Source: Thozetella sp. PMI_491 (lineage: Eukaryota > Ascomycota > Sordariomycetes > Chaetosphaeriales > Chaetosphaeriaceae). From it: a stretch of DNA of 64,000 bases. The notes under the pieces were generated by a model. The model saw only the letters and a list, made by a program, of their open reading frames with translations, was not told where the DNA came from and searched no databases. The number at the start of each line of letters is the position of its first letter. Positions within the stretch are counted from its first letter, which is position 1. Below, piece after piece: positions 10,434 to 21,450 of this stretch. Location: NCBI GenBank assembly GCA_021432635.1, contig MU270033.1:899293-963292 (forward strand), given 5' to 3'. The translations under genes and the position numbers were made by a program.

Positions 10434-13031
10434 CTAGGCCTCGGAGTCATCGTCCAGCGATAGCTGCTTCAACTGCTCAGCTAGACTCCCCCCCGCTGCT
10501 AACTCTGGGTTGGTCATTCCTAGCTCTAGATCTATAATCCACCCCGCAGCTATCGTCCTGCGACTGTTGATTTTGTCGTACTGCGCCTCTATCTCCTCTA
10601 TATCCCGCGCTATGCGACGTGCTTTCACGTTGCTGATTGCGTTGTCGCGTAGTGCAACGGCCAGCACGCCCTTGGTAGCTGAGCAGAACGCCGGGTACGA
10701 CGCAGAAAGATCTTCTAGTGCGGCAATGCAGAGGTCAAAATAGAAGTGCCACTCGGGGCTACCACCCACACGCTTCATGGGCGGCGCGGTACGTGCGTCG
10801 TTGACTACGGCGTTGGCTGTGTACATGGCGCTAGTGTGCCAAAATACTGAGAGCGTGCTAGGCTTGTACTTTAAGCGGTAGATGAGGAGCAGCCGCTTGA
10901 GCTGATTCACTGAGGCCGTATAGATGGCCTGTGGGGTGGCATCGGGGGACGCCATGAGGCTCAGGGTCTCGCTGCCGCTGGGGGTCGCGAGGAACATGCG
11001 AAAGATGTCGGTTACTAAAGCGTGGAAGTGGATACTAGGCCAAACGTGTCAGCATGCGCTTAACCAAGGCCCAAGATGCGGGCCAAGAAGTCGCCCCGGA
11101 CTTACTGCATGATCATGATGCCTTGGCTACTCTGTTCGCTTCTCGCCATGCTGAGCGGCAGATCTTCGGCCCATTTTAAGAGCCGCTGGTACAAGCTCGC
11201 GGCAACCGCGACGGTGATCCTCTCAGGCGGCAGCCCCCTTGGATCGCCAAAGTACTTCCACATGATATCGTTCATGATTATCCGTAGCTCGCATGTGCGG
11301 TCAAAGACCTCAGCGTGTTGGGCGATTTTATCGACGCTGCCATCCTTGGCGCCACCGTCTAAACGCTCTACTTCTCCCGGCATTGGCAGCAGTGGCGGCA
11401 CTTCGATATCGACTACGTGGTAGTGCATGTTATGGAGTCTGTGGTATTAAGAATATTAACGTACTTGCCGCAAGGCCCGACGATCTGCTCGCCAAGGTGG
11501 GGGAAAGGGGGGGGGGACAGACACTACCCAGTTGAAGGTGCCCCACGCCGTGTAGGAAGCCGCTCGTCTCCACTCTAGATGACCGTTCAGCCAGCTGTGA
11601 GCAGATTCACATCGGTACCGCACGCCAAAGAGCCCCATTTGCTTGCCTATCTTGACCGCTTCCTTGGTGCACTTGTCGGCAAGGTCAAGCTGGCCATTGG
11701 TGATGGATGCCATGATGAGCACCTGCAGAGCAGCTACCGTAGTAAGCGTGTTTCGCTGCTTCATCTGGGAGTTCAGCTTCAATGCCTCATTGTAGAAGGC
11801 GAAGGCTAGGTCTGGCATGGCCTGGCTGAGAGGCGTATATATTTGCTGGGTGAGGGTTAGTCCAAGCGCCTAGTCGAGTCGGTGTGGGGACCAGGACTTT
11901 GGCCAACGTACACAACTCCAGGCCAAAATGGCGTTGACCAGCATTGAGGAACAAAACCAATGGCGGCCGCAAGCGAGATCCTCGACAAAGAGATCAACTT
12001 CCACGGATGGCATAACCTCGTACTCGGTGTCAAAGTAGATGGAAATAAGGCGGATGGCAAGCTCGTTTGGTATCTGGACAGTAGTCCATGCGGCAATGTC
12101 GACATCCCGCAGACGTTCTCTGAACAAAGGTCGCGAGAGAAAAGACGGCGGCATCACAACTGCAGAACAACCATCCAAGTCCGGGGACAGGGATAGGTTG
12201 AACTCGGGGCCAGCCAAAGCCCTTTGGGTCCCTCCCGTAGGCGAGTCCCGGCCGTACGAGCTGCTCAGGTGGTCAATATCGAGGTCGAACCTAGACTAGC
12301 ATCCCGAAACTGGCTTAGATAGCTCTTGCAACCTAGGGGGTGGGGCTTTGTCCGTAGCATGGCGAGGGTAGATCTTACCGGTGGAGGGGCGTCCTCTTAG
12401 CTCTGAGAATGCTGTGGAGGGGGAGGTCATCTGCGAGCAGAGGCACGAGTACCGGGTACGCGATCGGGTGCCGGGTGGTGAGCTCAAACTCGGCCTGGGT
12501 CTCGGTGGCCGGGAGCAGGGCCCGCAGGGTCTCACGCTCGGAGATTTGGCGTGGCCGGCTGAGCGCTGCGTCGTATCCGCGTGCGCACAATGCCTGGAAC
12601 AGCTCTGCAGCTTGGTCGCTTGATAGGGCGTCTAAGACACGCGTGATCCCCCCGGACTCCATGTCCCGGGAGCTGATGGTGATCTTGCGCCGCACGCTGT
12701 AGTTGCATGCCAAGTTGCGGCGGACGCACATCGAGCACTTGGGACGCTGGCGGTCGCACTGCGGGAGTGGTTAGTCTTGCGGGCCGACCGGTTATGTCCG
12801 GACGGCTGGGTACCCGGTTGGACTTGCCTTGGCTTTGCGTGACTGGCACAGGTCGCATGGAATGGACCGCTTGACGCGCTGGGAAGAAGCTGAAGAGGAC
12901 GGAGAAGAGGACGATGAGGATGACGGGTATGGAGACTGCGAATCCGAGCTTCCGCTATACGTCGGGGGTGTGCGCCAAGCATAGTCTGGTGCGCGTAGCA
13001 CGGATTGAAGCGACGACATTTTTTCTTTCAA
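10434..13031 (-). CDS. Zn2Cys6 transcription factor with fungal-specific regulatory domain, 6 exons
   Basis: Exons 13031-12828, 12758-12379, 12290-11912, 11845-11523, 11438-11106 and 11034-10434 join in phase to 739 aa. Introns are 69, 88, 66, 84 and 71 bp. A Ser-rich leader (about residues 37-50) precedes the binuclear zinc cluster, with cysteines near 59, 62, 69, 76, 79 and 86. The rest fits the fungal_trans middle homology region (motifs such as AAWTTVQIPNELAIRLIS and GTFNW/LHNMHYH). The first intron uses a GC donor (AAG|GCAAGT). The donor of intron 4 is the weak GTCTGT, chosen because it alone restores a conserved-looking junction. Start could be 13031 or the second Met at 13019. It resembles NirA/nit-4-type regulators, but the target is unknown; it may control the neighbouring transporter or P450. 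Confidence 0.85.
12759..12827 (-). other. GC-AG intron inside the zinc-cluster codons
   Basis: The donor is GCAAGT after AAG and the acceptor is CCCGCAG before TGC. Splicing joins RKAK to CDRQ, restoring the third zinc-binding cysteine. There is no GT donor nearby that does so. Confidence 0.8.
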
Positions 13032-14379
13032 TGGGGTCTGCCTGCACGGTTACCGGCGGTCGGTGTCAACGGTGAACATGCCGTTGGCCGTCCGCCAACG
13101 AGCAGATATTTGATCACCGCTTCAAAGGGGGGTGGGGGGAGTGGACAAGCTTGGACTGGAACTCGATGACTAACAAAGCCCTGGTTGCTTTTTCCTTCCT
13201 CTTGTGCACTTAAGCGAGGGCAAGCTGAAGATGTCTGGAGCGTAGAGGCGGAATCATCCAATACAATGGCTTTGGCTAAGACATTGGGAACGCCTTGGAC
13301 GAGCGAGCATGTGTCGAGCCCCGCTTTTTCGTGGAAACTTGCTGCTTCGCCCAAGTGGCTTTGAAATCTTTGCTCAGCCTTGTAACACCATGGCGCGTGG
13401 AAACCATTGCTTTTCGATTTACCGACAGGAAAAGGCTGCGATAGAGCGTTCTCGATCGCGCGGGAGAGAATCTTGGCTGGGCGGCAGCGATTCTGGGCCT
13501 ACCCATTTGCGCGCATTCCGTGTTACGAGGTCGGCCTCTAAGCTCCTAGCAAGAGAGGTGGGCACACTCGAGCGGCAGCTTCTTTCACCGAAAAGTTCTT
13601 TGAGGTAGTTATGCGGTCTTCACCGGATCCGCCAGCCTGCTGTTGTGCCTCGCACCCTTGGGTGTTTTACTGATTGGCCAATCGAGTCTTCCTCGATCGG
13701 GTCGATTGCTCGTGATACTGCTTACTGAGGACATGTTTCATAGCCCTCGTGGCAAGGTCGGGCACGACATGACTCTAATGCTGAGAACCTCGAGCTTTGG
13801 GCCTTGTCCCTCTCGAGGTATTTCCTCGGTCGCGCCTCTCAATTTTGCGATTGGTTAAGGTACGGCACGAATGTGGGCACCCCAGGCTTCCAAGACCCCA
13901 CGGAGATGCCTAGTGATGTAAGTGGATGCCTGCCCTGTCTCATTGCCGCCTGCCATGTGCGATCTGCACGGAATTCGCCAAGCCCGGCTCACAGGACTAG
14001 GCCAGTTTCGAAAGGGGAAAAAAAAACTATACACGTATACAAAAATGAGGTTCTCCAACCATTGTACATGCGATAGATTGATATAGGGCGGTTTTTACCT
14101 TGAAGCACGGTTGCAGTATTGCAAGTCATCGAGGACTGCGACCGTCTTCGCGGTTTGCGGGGGAGAGCAAAAAAGCCATCCCCACCCTGCGGCAGATTCG
14201 GAGTGTGCGCCTTTAGGCGCCTTCTTGGCCTTGGTGCCTGGCGTCATCTCATAGTCGATACCCTGTTGCCTGGTCTCGCCTTGGGGGATAAGTAAACTCA
14301 ATGGCGGACGTTGCTCTTGTTGATTCGGAGTGCAGGCCTCAACCGATTTCCCTAGATTGAATTGAATATCTTGAGCGAT
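13032..14379. other. intergenic region between divergent Zn2Cys6 and CAP-N genes
   Basis: About 1.35 kb separating a minus-strand regulator from the plus-strand CAP-like gene. Small frames only; no recognised domain. It probably holds both promoters. Confidence 0.45.
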
Positions 14380-15223
14380 ATGCATAGCCTAGAAACTTTG
14401 CTGAAGCGGTGCGTACTGTGTATTTCTGGAAGCAATCCCGATCCGATCCAGACTAGAGCTAACGGCACTTGACAGGCTGGAAGCCGTCACGTCGCGACTA
14501 GAAGACATTGCCGAGAACGCCGAGGCTACCGGCAAATTCTCTACATTGGATCTTCTCAATCCTGTCAGTCATTCCGCCGGTAGCTTGACGACCTCTCGTG
14601 GGCTTGGTCCGGCGTCCCAAGTTGGTTCCGACAACAAGGATTTCGGCCCGCTGCCAACAAGCGTTGAAAAGTTCGACGAATTTCTCGAGAAAACCGTCGG
14701 TCGATATATAATGCTCAGCAACGAGCTTGGAGGCTCCGTGGCCAAGCAGGCAGCATGCGTCCTCGCCAGCTTTCAAGAGCAGCGCAAGATATTCCTTATC
14801 GCATCAAGAACACCCAAGCCCGATGCTGCAGGCCGCAAGAAGATATTTCAGCCAATGAATAATGCCGCAGCCCAGGTGGTACAAATCCAAGAGGCTGGCC
14901 GCACGGATGAGTTCTACAATCATCTTAGCAGTGTCGCGGATGGGATCTCTCTCTTGGGCTGGATACATCTAGAGACGCGTCCCTATAGGCACGTCGATGG
15001 GCTATTGGGCAGTGCCCAGTATTTTGGCAACAAAGTGCTTAGCGAGTTTAAGGAGAGGTCAGCACGCTACTTCCCATCCCAGACGCTCTGCTCATCCGTT
15101 TACTAAACCCGATACAGCGATGTGCGGCATGTGGAATGGGTTCGATCGTTCTATCAGATATTTCCTGACCTCTCTGATTTAATCAGAGAATATTTCCCTT
15201 TGGGCGTCGAATGGAGCACATAA
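14380..15223 (+). CDS. N-terminal-only adenylyl cyclase-associated protein (CAP/Srv2) paralogue, 3 exons
   Basis: Exons 14380-14408, 14476-15057 and 15118-15223 (introns 67 and 60 bp) splice in phase to 238 aa. The protein begins with the CAP heptad segment (LLKRLEAVTSRLED, about residues 7-20), which in Srv2 binds adenylyl cyclase. A low-complexity linker follows, then the helical folded domain (LPTSVEKFDEFLE through GLLGSAQYFGNKVL), ending in HVEWVRSFYQIFPDL and FPLGVEW. A stop follows immediately. The proline-rich stretch, WH2 motif and C-terminal beta-sheet (CARP) actin-nucleotide-exchange domain of normal CAP (about 500 aa) are absent, and the 289 bp before the next convergent gene cannot encode them. 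It may be a truncated duplicate that is still expressible, or a recent pseudogene; splice signals and frame are intact. Confidence 0.75.
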
Positions 15224-15512
15224 ACAAGCGGTTGACATTGACGAAGTACTCGAGTGCGTCTGGCTGGTCGATTACACTCCAAGAGCACGTCAAAGGTCAG
15301 ACACGCTCGCAACCAGGGCAGGAGGATCACTAAAGAGAGATGAAAACGTTTTTATCAACTTGAGGACGAGAGTGGGTGGATTACTTATCATGCACACTTG
15401 GCGAAATGTAACAGAATTATATGTTGCGAAGGAACAAACTAAAGCTAACAATATATGGGATGTCACGGGTCAACATGCTTTAGTAGCCTCCCGACTGCAG
15501 TCCTTATTTCCA

Positions 15513-17271
15513 TCAGCGCCCAACAATTTTCAGCTCAAGCATCCTCAAAGGTGGATAGGCAAGTAGAGACAATGCCATTGCAACAGGTAATCCAATCTAA
15601 ATCGGGCGAGGTTAGCGTCAGCTTTTCACAGGGTCGTTGAAGATTTGCAATACGCACATCTGCTCCACTAGCCAGTTTGGCAATCGGCCCTACATAGTAC
15701 GTCTGGGACATACAGACGATGGCGCCTGCCCAGCCAATCAAGAATGTCGTAAGTGCAGCATAACCTGTTGGCAGGTACGTCTTGTCAGCCCAGGAATCCC
15801 ACTCGTACCCTTTGTGCCTCCGAAATATGACCTCCTCCTCGACGGTCATGGCGATCCAGATGATGACCCAGTAGCCGATCAGAGCAAGGAAGTTGAGGAA
15901 GATCAGAAGCAATTGAGCCCGTCCGGCGATGGCGCAGACCGTGAAGATGATGACCACAACTGTCGACCAGATGGGCCTGGGAACCTTTGCGAACCACGGG
16001 CCAAACATCTGGAAGTTCAGTGCCGCGGCATACGCTCCCGGTATGATGTTGGCCGACACGCACAGAGCCAGTACCACTGCGCAGAATTTGCCGAACCCTC
16101 CAAGCGGTGCAAAGGCCTCGACGATCAGAGCACCGGTAGACTGGTCGAATGCGTCAGCCCATGCAGGCACTGTGGCGAGCCCGGAAGCGAGACCGATGCC
16201 TAGGAACTCGATCAACAGCTTTCCAGCCGTGATTCCCGACGTAGTCACGGCGGCCGTTAGCAGACGCGAGGTCGACGATGGATAGTATGAGTAGAAGTCA
16301 GCGGCCGCCGGCGCCCAGCCCAGCGGACCGGATGCAGCCAGGAAGAAGTATGATACGCGGTTGGCGATAAGCGCAGATCCCGTTCCCTTAGAAGGAGAGT
16401 CTGTGTTGAAGTTGGGTCCCGCGGAGCCGATGAGAATGAACAGTAGGAGAACGGTCGGGATCCAGATGTACCTGAAAATGGCTGGTCAGCACCTGCTTGT
16501 TTGCAATTGATGAGCCACTATCCGTTCTTTTCTTCGTACCTCTCGAACGTGTGGAACCACCTGATCCCGAACCCAGCCACAAGCCAAGTGATGAGTGCAG
16601 AAACGATAATGCCGACAATCACAGTCATGCCGTGCCCGTTGACGGCCGACAGGATGAGGCCTGCCACCAGGCAGTCCACTAGGCCGTAGCCCAGCTCGAT
16701 TACTATATTTAGCACGACACAAAGCATGGACGGCCAGTAGCCCATGGTGTACCTAGCGACGACGAGTGTGCGAAGGCCGGACATGGGCCCGAATGCAGAT
16801 ATGTACCCAGTACAGGCGGATCCGAAAATGGTACCGAAGAGGCAGCATCTATAGAAGAATCATGATTTAGCTCCGATGCAAGCACATGAAGAAAGAGTCC
16901 CGAGGTTCGACGTTACCCACTTACACAATGGCGTCTTTGAATCCCAGGCCGTAAGCAGCCGGCCCGAGAATGCCAACGGTCATGTTGTTGGCCGTGCAGT
17001 TGACTGCAAACCAGATGATAAACATTTGAAGATAGCTTCCTGTCGTCGGTTTCGGATGGCGGAGATCCTCCGTCACTCGCTCAATTCCTCTAGCTTCGAG
17101 GCCCGGGATGTTGTCCAGCCTAGTAAACCATCGCTGCAGGAGGCCTTCGGGTGCCAGGGATGCTCTGCTGACAGAAGGACTGCTTCGAGTATCCGAGCTC
17201 GGTTGTTTCTTCTCCTCGGCCGAGGCGGCTATAGCCGCAGCTGCGTATTGGGAATCTGTAGCAGGCGGCAT
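15513..17271 (-). CDS. FCY2-type purine-cytosine permease (NCS1 family), 4 exons
   Basis: Exons 17271-16925, 16848-16540, 16471-15658 and 15596-15513 (introns 76, 68 and 61 bp) make a 517-aa polytopic membrane protein. The soluble N-terminus contains the family motif GLEARGIERV just before the first helix. Conserved transport segments include WFAVNCTANNMTVG and FGPMSGLRT. The short last exon provides the conserved tail ending KIVGR. NCS1 family members of this branch import purines and cytosine; relatives carry vitamin B6 (Tpn1). Start Met at 17271 is the first Met in frame and gives a family-like cytoplasmic tail. Its position beside oxygenases and an amidohydrolase-containing block suggests uptake of a nitrogen heterocycle, but that is inference. 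Confidence 0.9.
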
Positions 17272-17453
17272 CCTGTCGGAGGTGACGGGAGCAGCAAAAG
17301 AAGTCCGGACGTGTTATTGCAGTGGTTGGCAATGCCGAGCGGATATTACGGCATCTAGTCGTAATAAGTCTTGGTACAAGCACTCCGCAGACTCTTTAAA
17401 AGAGCTGCTGTATCTATATACCAAGGTGTACGCTGGATTGCTACTGCCAGGGG
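17272..17453. other. promoter-side spacer of the permease
   Basis: Short region upstream of the permease start; no distinct motif assigned. Confidence 0.3.
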
Positions 17454-17945
17454 TTACTCAGACAAAGGGGCCAAGAGATAACATCCAGCAGCTTTCGGAA
17501 ACAATAGTGGCTTCATCATAATCGGCACAACCAAATACAATCGATATTCCCAATCGTTCATGTGGGGTTGGGCGGAGATGCGCGCTATGGCACCGTCTAA
17601 CAGTTTACATAGAGCTCTGTATGATTGGCTGCAGACTACCGAGTGCCTTTGTTTCGAGATAAGACCCCAGCACTGCCCACTTTGTGTCCGACCGAAAACC
17701 AGCTCGGCACTGGCCATGGATAGAACCTTTGTGGTTAGCGTAGTACATGGTAGCTTAACCAGATGCTTCTCCTCAGGCCCTTGAGCCGTTCTCCAGGTCG
17801 AAGAGCACGATCGCCATTCTTCCGTGCTATTTAAAAACTCTTTACGTAGTGCCTCGACCACTACAGGAACTATTCTGACCATCACCCGGATAGCTTGGGA
17901 AGAAAGACAAACTGAGGTGTGCCTGGCTGGCTGCTTTTTGGACAT
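17454..17945 (-). pseudogene. decayed cytochrome P450 internal fragment
   Basis: A 163-codon minus-strand frame contains IVPVVVEALRKEF, a nearby EEW, and VLSMASAELVFG. This resembles the C-to-D helix portion of fungal P450s (pattern P-x-x-x-E-x-L...W...S-A-x-x-F-x-G). The I-helix, ExxR and haem-loop regions are missing; the permease promoter begins where they should lie. The segment between EEW and VLSMAS is unlike the family, suggesting local frameshifts. No upstream exon could be assigned. The resemblance is judged by eye and could be partly coincidental. Confidence 0.35.
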
Positions 17946-18641
17946 CGGAGTCGCCAGGGATGTTTCTTGTGCGACTTAGGTGCGAGCCCAACGTATCTAA
18001 TCAAAAAATTGAAGTGCCTAAAGGAACTAGAAATTATTCTTAGACCGCGGGACTAAAGATCTTAGGACAATACATGTGGCCTTCGGCCATGGATGAGAGG
18101 TTCGTCACGAAGCAGCGACCGCGATCCCATCGGGCAGAACTCGGCATCGGTTAAGGATCCCGAAATGCGATTTAGGTATATGATCGAATGAATCTGTTTC
18201 GGATCATCCTGCAACTACGTACCATTAGTGAATATCTAGTCTGGTCTTGTAGACATGGGGACAGCGGAAATCTCCGCTAACCAGTGGCAACCCATGGCAG
18301 TTCGCTCCCCCGCATTGCAACCCCGGCTTCTGCGCATCAGAAGCGCTGTATTTGGCCCACTTGAGAAGTGTGGGGGCCAAGGTTATCTGTTGCTTCTACG
18401 AAGAACCAAACAGAAGATAGGCAGGTAGAGAGCGGGAAACTCCTCAGGCCCTAGGCATTTTAGGAGCCTGTGATAGCTAGCTTGTGGTGTTTTAAACATG
18501 AGGAATAAAAGCATGGCAATCTATGCAATGCCTGACTCGCGGGGAGGTTTTGACATCGCATAGTACTATCAGTCCGAAATATTGACTTGGAATTGTTTAC
18601 CTAGTATTCATCTAGCTCCAAGTATAACTACGGCTGGAACC
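17946..18641. other. intergenic, upstream of the 2OG oxygenase
   Basis: No recognised gene. It contains the promoter of the plus-strand oxygenase starting at 18642. Confidence 0.4.
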
Positions 18642-19909
18642 ATGGACGCAGTGAGTTACCTCTGTTATGTAAACTGCACCACAAACTGACCGCGATTTGC
18701 TGTGCTAGAAGAAAGAGTTCGTCGTTCCCCTCATCGACTTCTCGAAGTATCTGCATGGGACGCCGGCCGAAAGAGCTGCGTGCGTGCAGCAGATCATGAA
18801 CGGCTTTACCACCTCTGGTTTTTTGTTGCTCCAGAACAGCGGCATAGATCCCACTCAGCTCGCTTCCGTGTACTCTTGGAGCGAGAACTTTTTTGCATTG
18901 CCCATGTCCGAGAAAGAGAAGAGGCTGAATACCGACTTTGCAGCCAACCGTGGCTACTCCCGTCTAAGCAGCGAGAAGGCTACAAATGTCTCCGCTTCGG
19001 CTGACATTGCTGCTTTACGTGCGCAGGCGCCTGACCTCAAAGAAAGTCTCGAGATGGGTAGCGAGCCGGGCCAGGGATATCCGGACAAGCCGTTTGAGAA
19101 CCCGTGGCCTGAGAAGCTTCCAGGCTTCAGGCCCGCCATGGTCGACTTTTTCAAGCGATGCGACGAGCTTCATCATGACGTGATGGGCGCTATCGCTGAA
19201 GGTCTGGGCCTGCCTGCGGACTACTTCAAGCCTTACGCCTCGAAAGGCGATCATGTGCTGCGGCTGCTTCATTATCCGGCTATTGATCCAGAGTTATCGA
19301 AGCTGGACTCAACGGTACGGATAGGCTCGCACACAGATTACGGGTGTAAGTTGCACTGCAGTTCCCGAGCTACCTTTGGAGAATGTTGAAGCTGACGAAC
19401 GGAAAGCTGTGACGCTGCTCTTCACGGACGATAGCGGCGGCCTGCAGATTCAGTATCCAGATGGAGAGTTTTACGAAATCGACCCGGTCCCTGATGCTGT
19501 CGTCATCAATGCAGGTAAGAAGGGCATCAGCTTTCGTAGGCTGGCACTTTTGAAGTACACAGTAGTCTCACAATGGACAGGCGACCTTCTCCAAATCTGG
19601 TCCAATGACACCATCAAGTCCACGCACCACCGCGTCATGCCGCCGTCCAACCCCAAAATGACTTCCGATGGGAAGGTGAAGCCTCGGTACTCGATTGCTG
19701 TAAGTGGATGCTGCCGGCACCCACCCTTTTCGATTCAGCGAGGCGGCCGCGAGCTAATGTGGTGATATGTACAGTACTTCGCACACCCGGACCACGACCT
19801 ACTGCTCGACACGATCGCAACATGCTACGATCAGCTATCGAGGCCGAAGAAATACGAGCCCTTGACACCTGGCGACTGGATGATCAAGAGACTGACCGCT
19901 ACGTACTGA
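18642..19909 (+). CDS. 2-oxoglutarate-Fe(II) oxygenase, isopenicillin-N-synthase-like, 5 exons
   Basis: Exons 18642-18650, 18709-19345, 19407-19514, 19581-19699 and 19775-19909 splice to 335 aa. Introns are 58, 61, 66 and 75 bp. The first exon encodes only Met-Asp-Ala. The N-terminal DIOX_N half starts VPLIDFSKYL. The catalytic jelly-roll has the iron ligands HTDYG (H and D) and STHHRV (distal H), plus the 2-oxoglutarate-binding RYS. The family hydroxylates or desaturates small molecules using 2-oxoglutarate and O2; fungal homologues include thymine-dioxygenase-like and flavonoid-oxygenase-like proteins. It lies between the FCY2-type permease and the secreted dioxygenase, suggesting a catabolic role. 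Substrate unknown. Confidence 0.9.
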
Positions 19910-20213
19910 GCCATCCCTATGTGCGGCAGGCACGAACTCGATTCCTTTTTCACGGCCTTTCTGGGACGATGATCGCTGCAGAACGGCCTCTGAACGGGCA
20001 TTCTAGGCAGAATATGCGGAACGAGAACGGAAGAAGTGCTTTTTGACAGCCAGGAATCGTTAACTACTTAGGCAGACGAGCTTATCTATCAAGGGAAGCT
20101 ATCTTTTAGCTTCGCCCATTCCCCTCCTTAGCAACCTTAGTCTATCCCTCGCTAACTCCATATCCATGCTATGTACTCTAAATATAACACATCAAGCACT
20201 CCTGCCAACCTTC
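19910..20213. other. short convergent spacer
   Basis: About 300 bp between the convergent 2OG oxygenase and secreted dioxygenase genes; it would hold both polyadenylation regions. Nothing else is visible. Confidence 0.5.
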
Positions 20214-21450
20214 TTAAGCAGAGGCGGTAGCCGTCGGGGCAGCACCGGTTGGGGGCGTGCCGGAGAAGCCGCCAGAGGGGGCCTCGCCGCCGCCACCGCC
20301 GGCGAACTTAGACCCCTCGTAAGCATGGCCGCCGTCCTCGCCGTAGTAGGCAGCGATGCTGTAGTAGTCGTCGGCGGTGTAGTCGGCAGACACGTTGATG
20401 CCGATCTGCATCCATGCGAACAGGCCATCGGAGATATCGGAGCCCAGGAAGACGTACTGGGGGAACGGATCATAGCTGGCGTCAGCCTGGAGAACGCTCC
20501 ACATGTCCTCTTCGTTGGTGGTCCTGTCGACAGTGTTGGTGTTGTACGGGGCCAGGGCCTCGACCTCGGTGATCAGGTCCTCGGGCCAGAAGAGCTGGCC
20601 CATGTGGCTGACGGGAGCATCCCAGACGGAAATGGTTCCGTTCGTCTCCAGCGTAGCGTTGATGTGCGACAGGAGATGGGTGTGGGTGGCACGTCCGGAA
20701 TAGTGACCGGGGAAGATGGTCTCAAAGGAGACAACACCCTCGCTGTCGGTAAGTTGGATACCGCGCAGGAAGGTGGTGTCGAAGCCGGCCTGGCCGCTCT
20801 CGACGCCCGAGTAGACACCAGTGGCGTTGCAGTTCCAGATATCGACAGCAACCGATGGGACCGGAGCGCAGGTGTTGATATCGACGTACTGGACCTCGAG
20901 GAATAGCTCGACTCCATCGCAGTACTCAGACTCAATAACATTAGACCGCATCTTCTCACCGACAACATAGTAAGGGCCGGCAGTGATCTCGGGCGACAGG
21001 ATGCAGCTGGTGTTGCCGTCGAACACATCGGTCAAGGGCGTGAACATGTCGTAGCTGACGGAGCCAGTTTTGTTGTGCTCGACCGCCTCCCAGCTCTGCA
21101 GATCAGCCAGCTCTCGGCGGTTCTTCCTGGCAGCTGGATATGTGGTTAGCGAACTGAGGATGCAAGCGTCTTGGCGGCATAGGCTTCTTACGGGTGGTAA
21201 CGCCGCGCTTCTGCCGCAACTTCTGAACGGCCTGGGCCCGGCGAGCAATGGAGCGGGCCTTGAGTTCCTGAGCGGCGGCCGAGTTGCCGCAAGAGGCGAG
21301 GGCGCGGGAGCCGAGGCGGGCGTTGGCATCCCGGGCGCTGAGCTCACGCTTCATGTGGGATGAGCTGTGCGATTCGCCGGGGTGTGCCGCCGCGAGACCG
21401 GCGAGCACGGCGAGCACGGCAGCGCCGGAAAATTTGGTAACGCCAACCAT
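20214..21450 (-). CDS. secreted intradiol ring-cleavage dioxygenase-like protein, 2 exons
   Basis: Exons 21450-21192 and 21133-20214 (58-bp intron, GCTAAC branch) encode 392 aa. A clear signal peptide (about residues 1-22, ending AAAHP) is followed by a basic, Ala/Arg-rich propeptide-like stretch. The intradiol beta-sandwich begins near LSPEITAGPYYV and includes GHYSGRATHTH, supplying the two Tyr and two His ligands expected for non-haem Fe(III). The tail is Gly/Pro/Ala/Thr-rich low complexity. Fungal secreted members are thought to cleave catechol-type lignin- or plant-derived phenols outside the cell. The acceptor 21134 was chosen because the alternative 8 bp downstream breaks the frame. 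The adjacent FAD monooxygenase is also on the minus strand. Confidence 0.9.

Noticed and set aside
20166-20906. 246-codon plus-strand frame
   Set aside because: Antisense shadow of the secreted intradiol dioxygenase; low-complexity Val/Gly/Asp composition.
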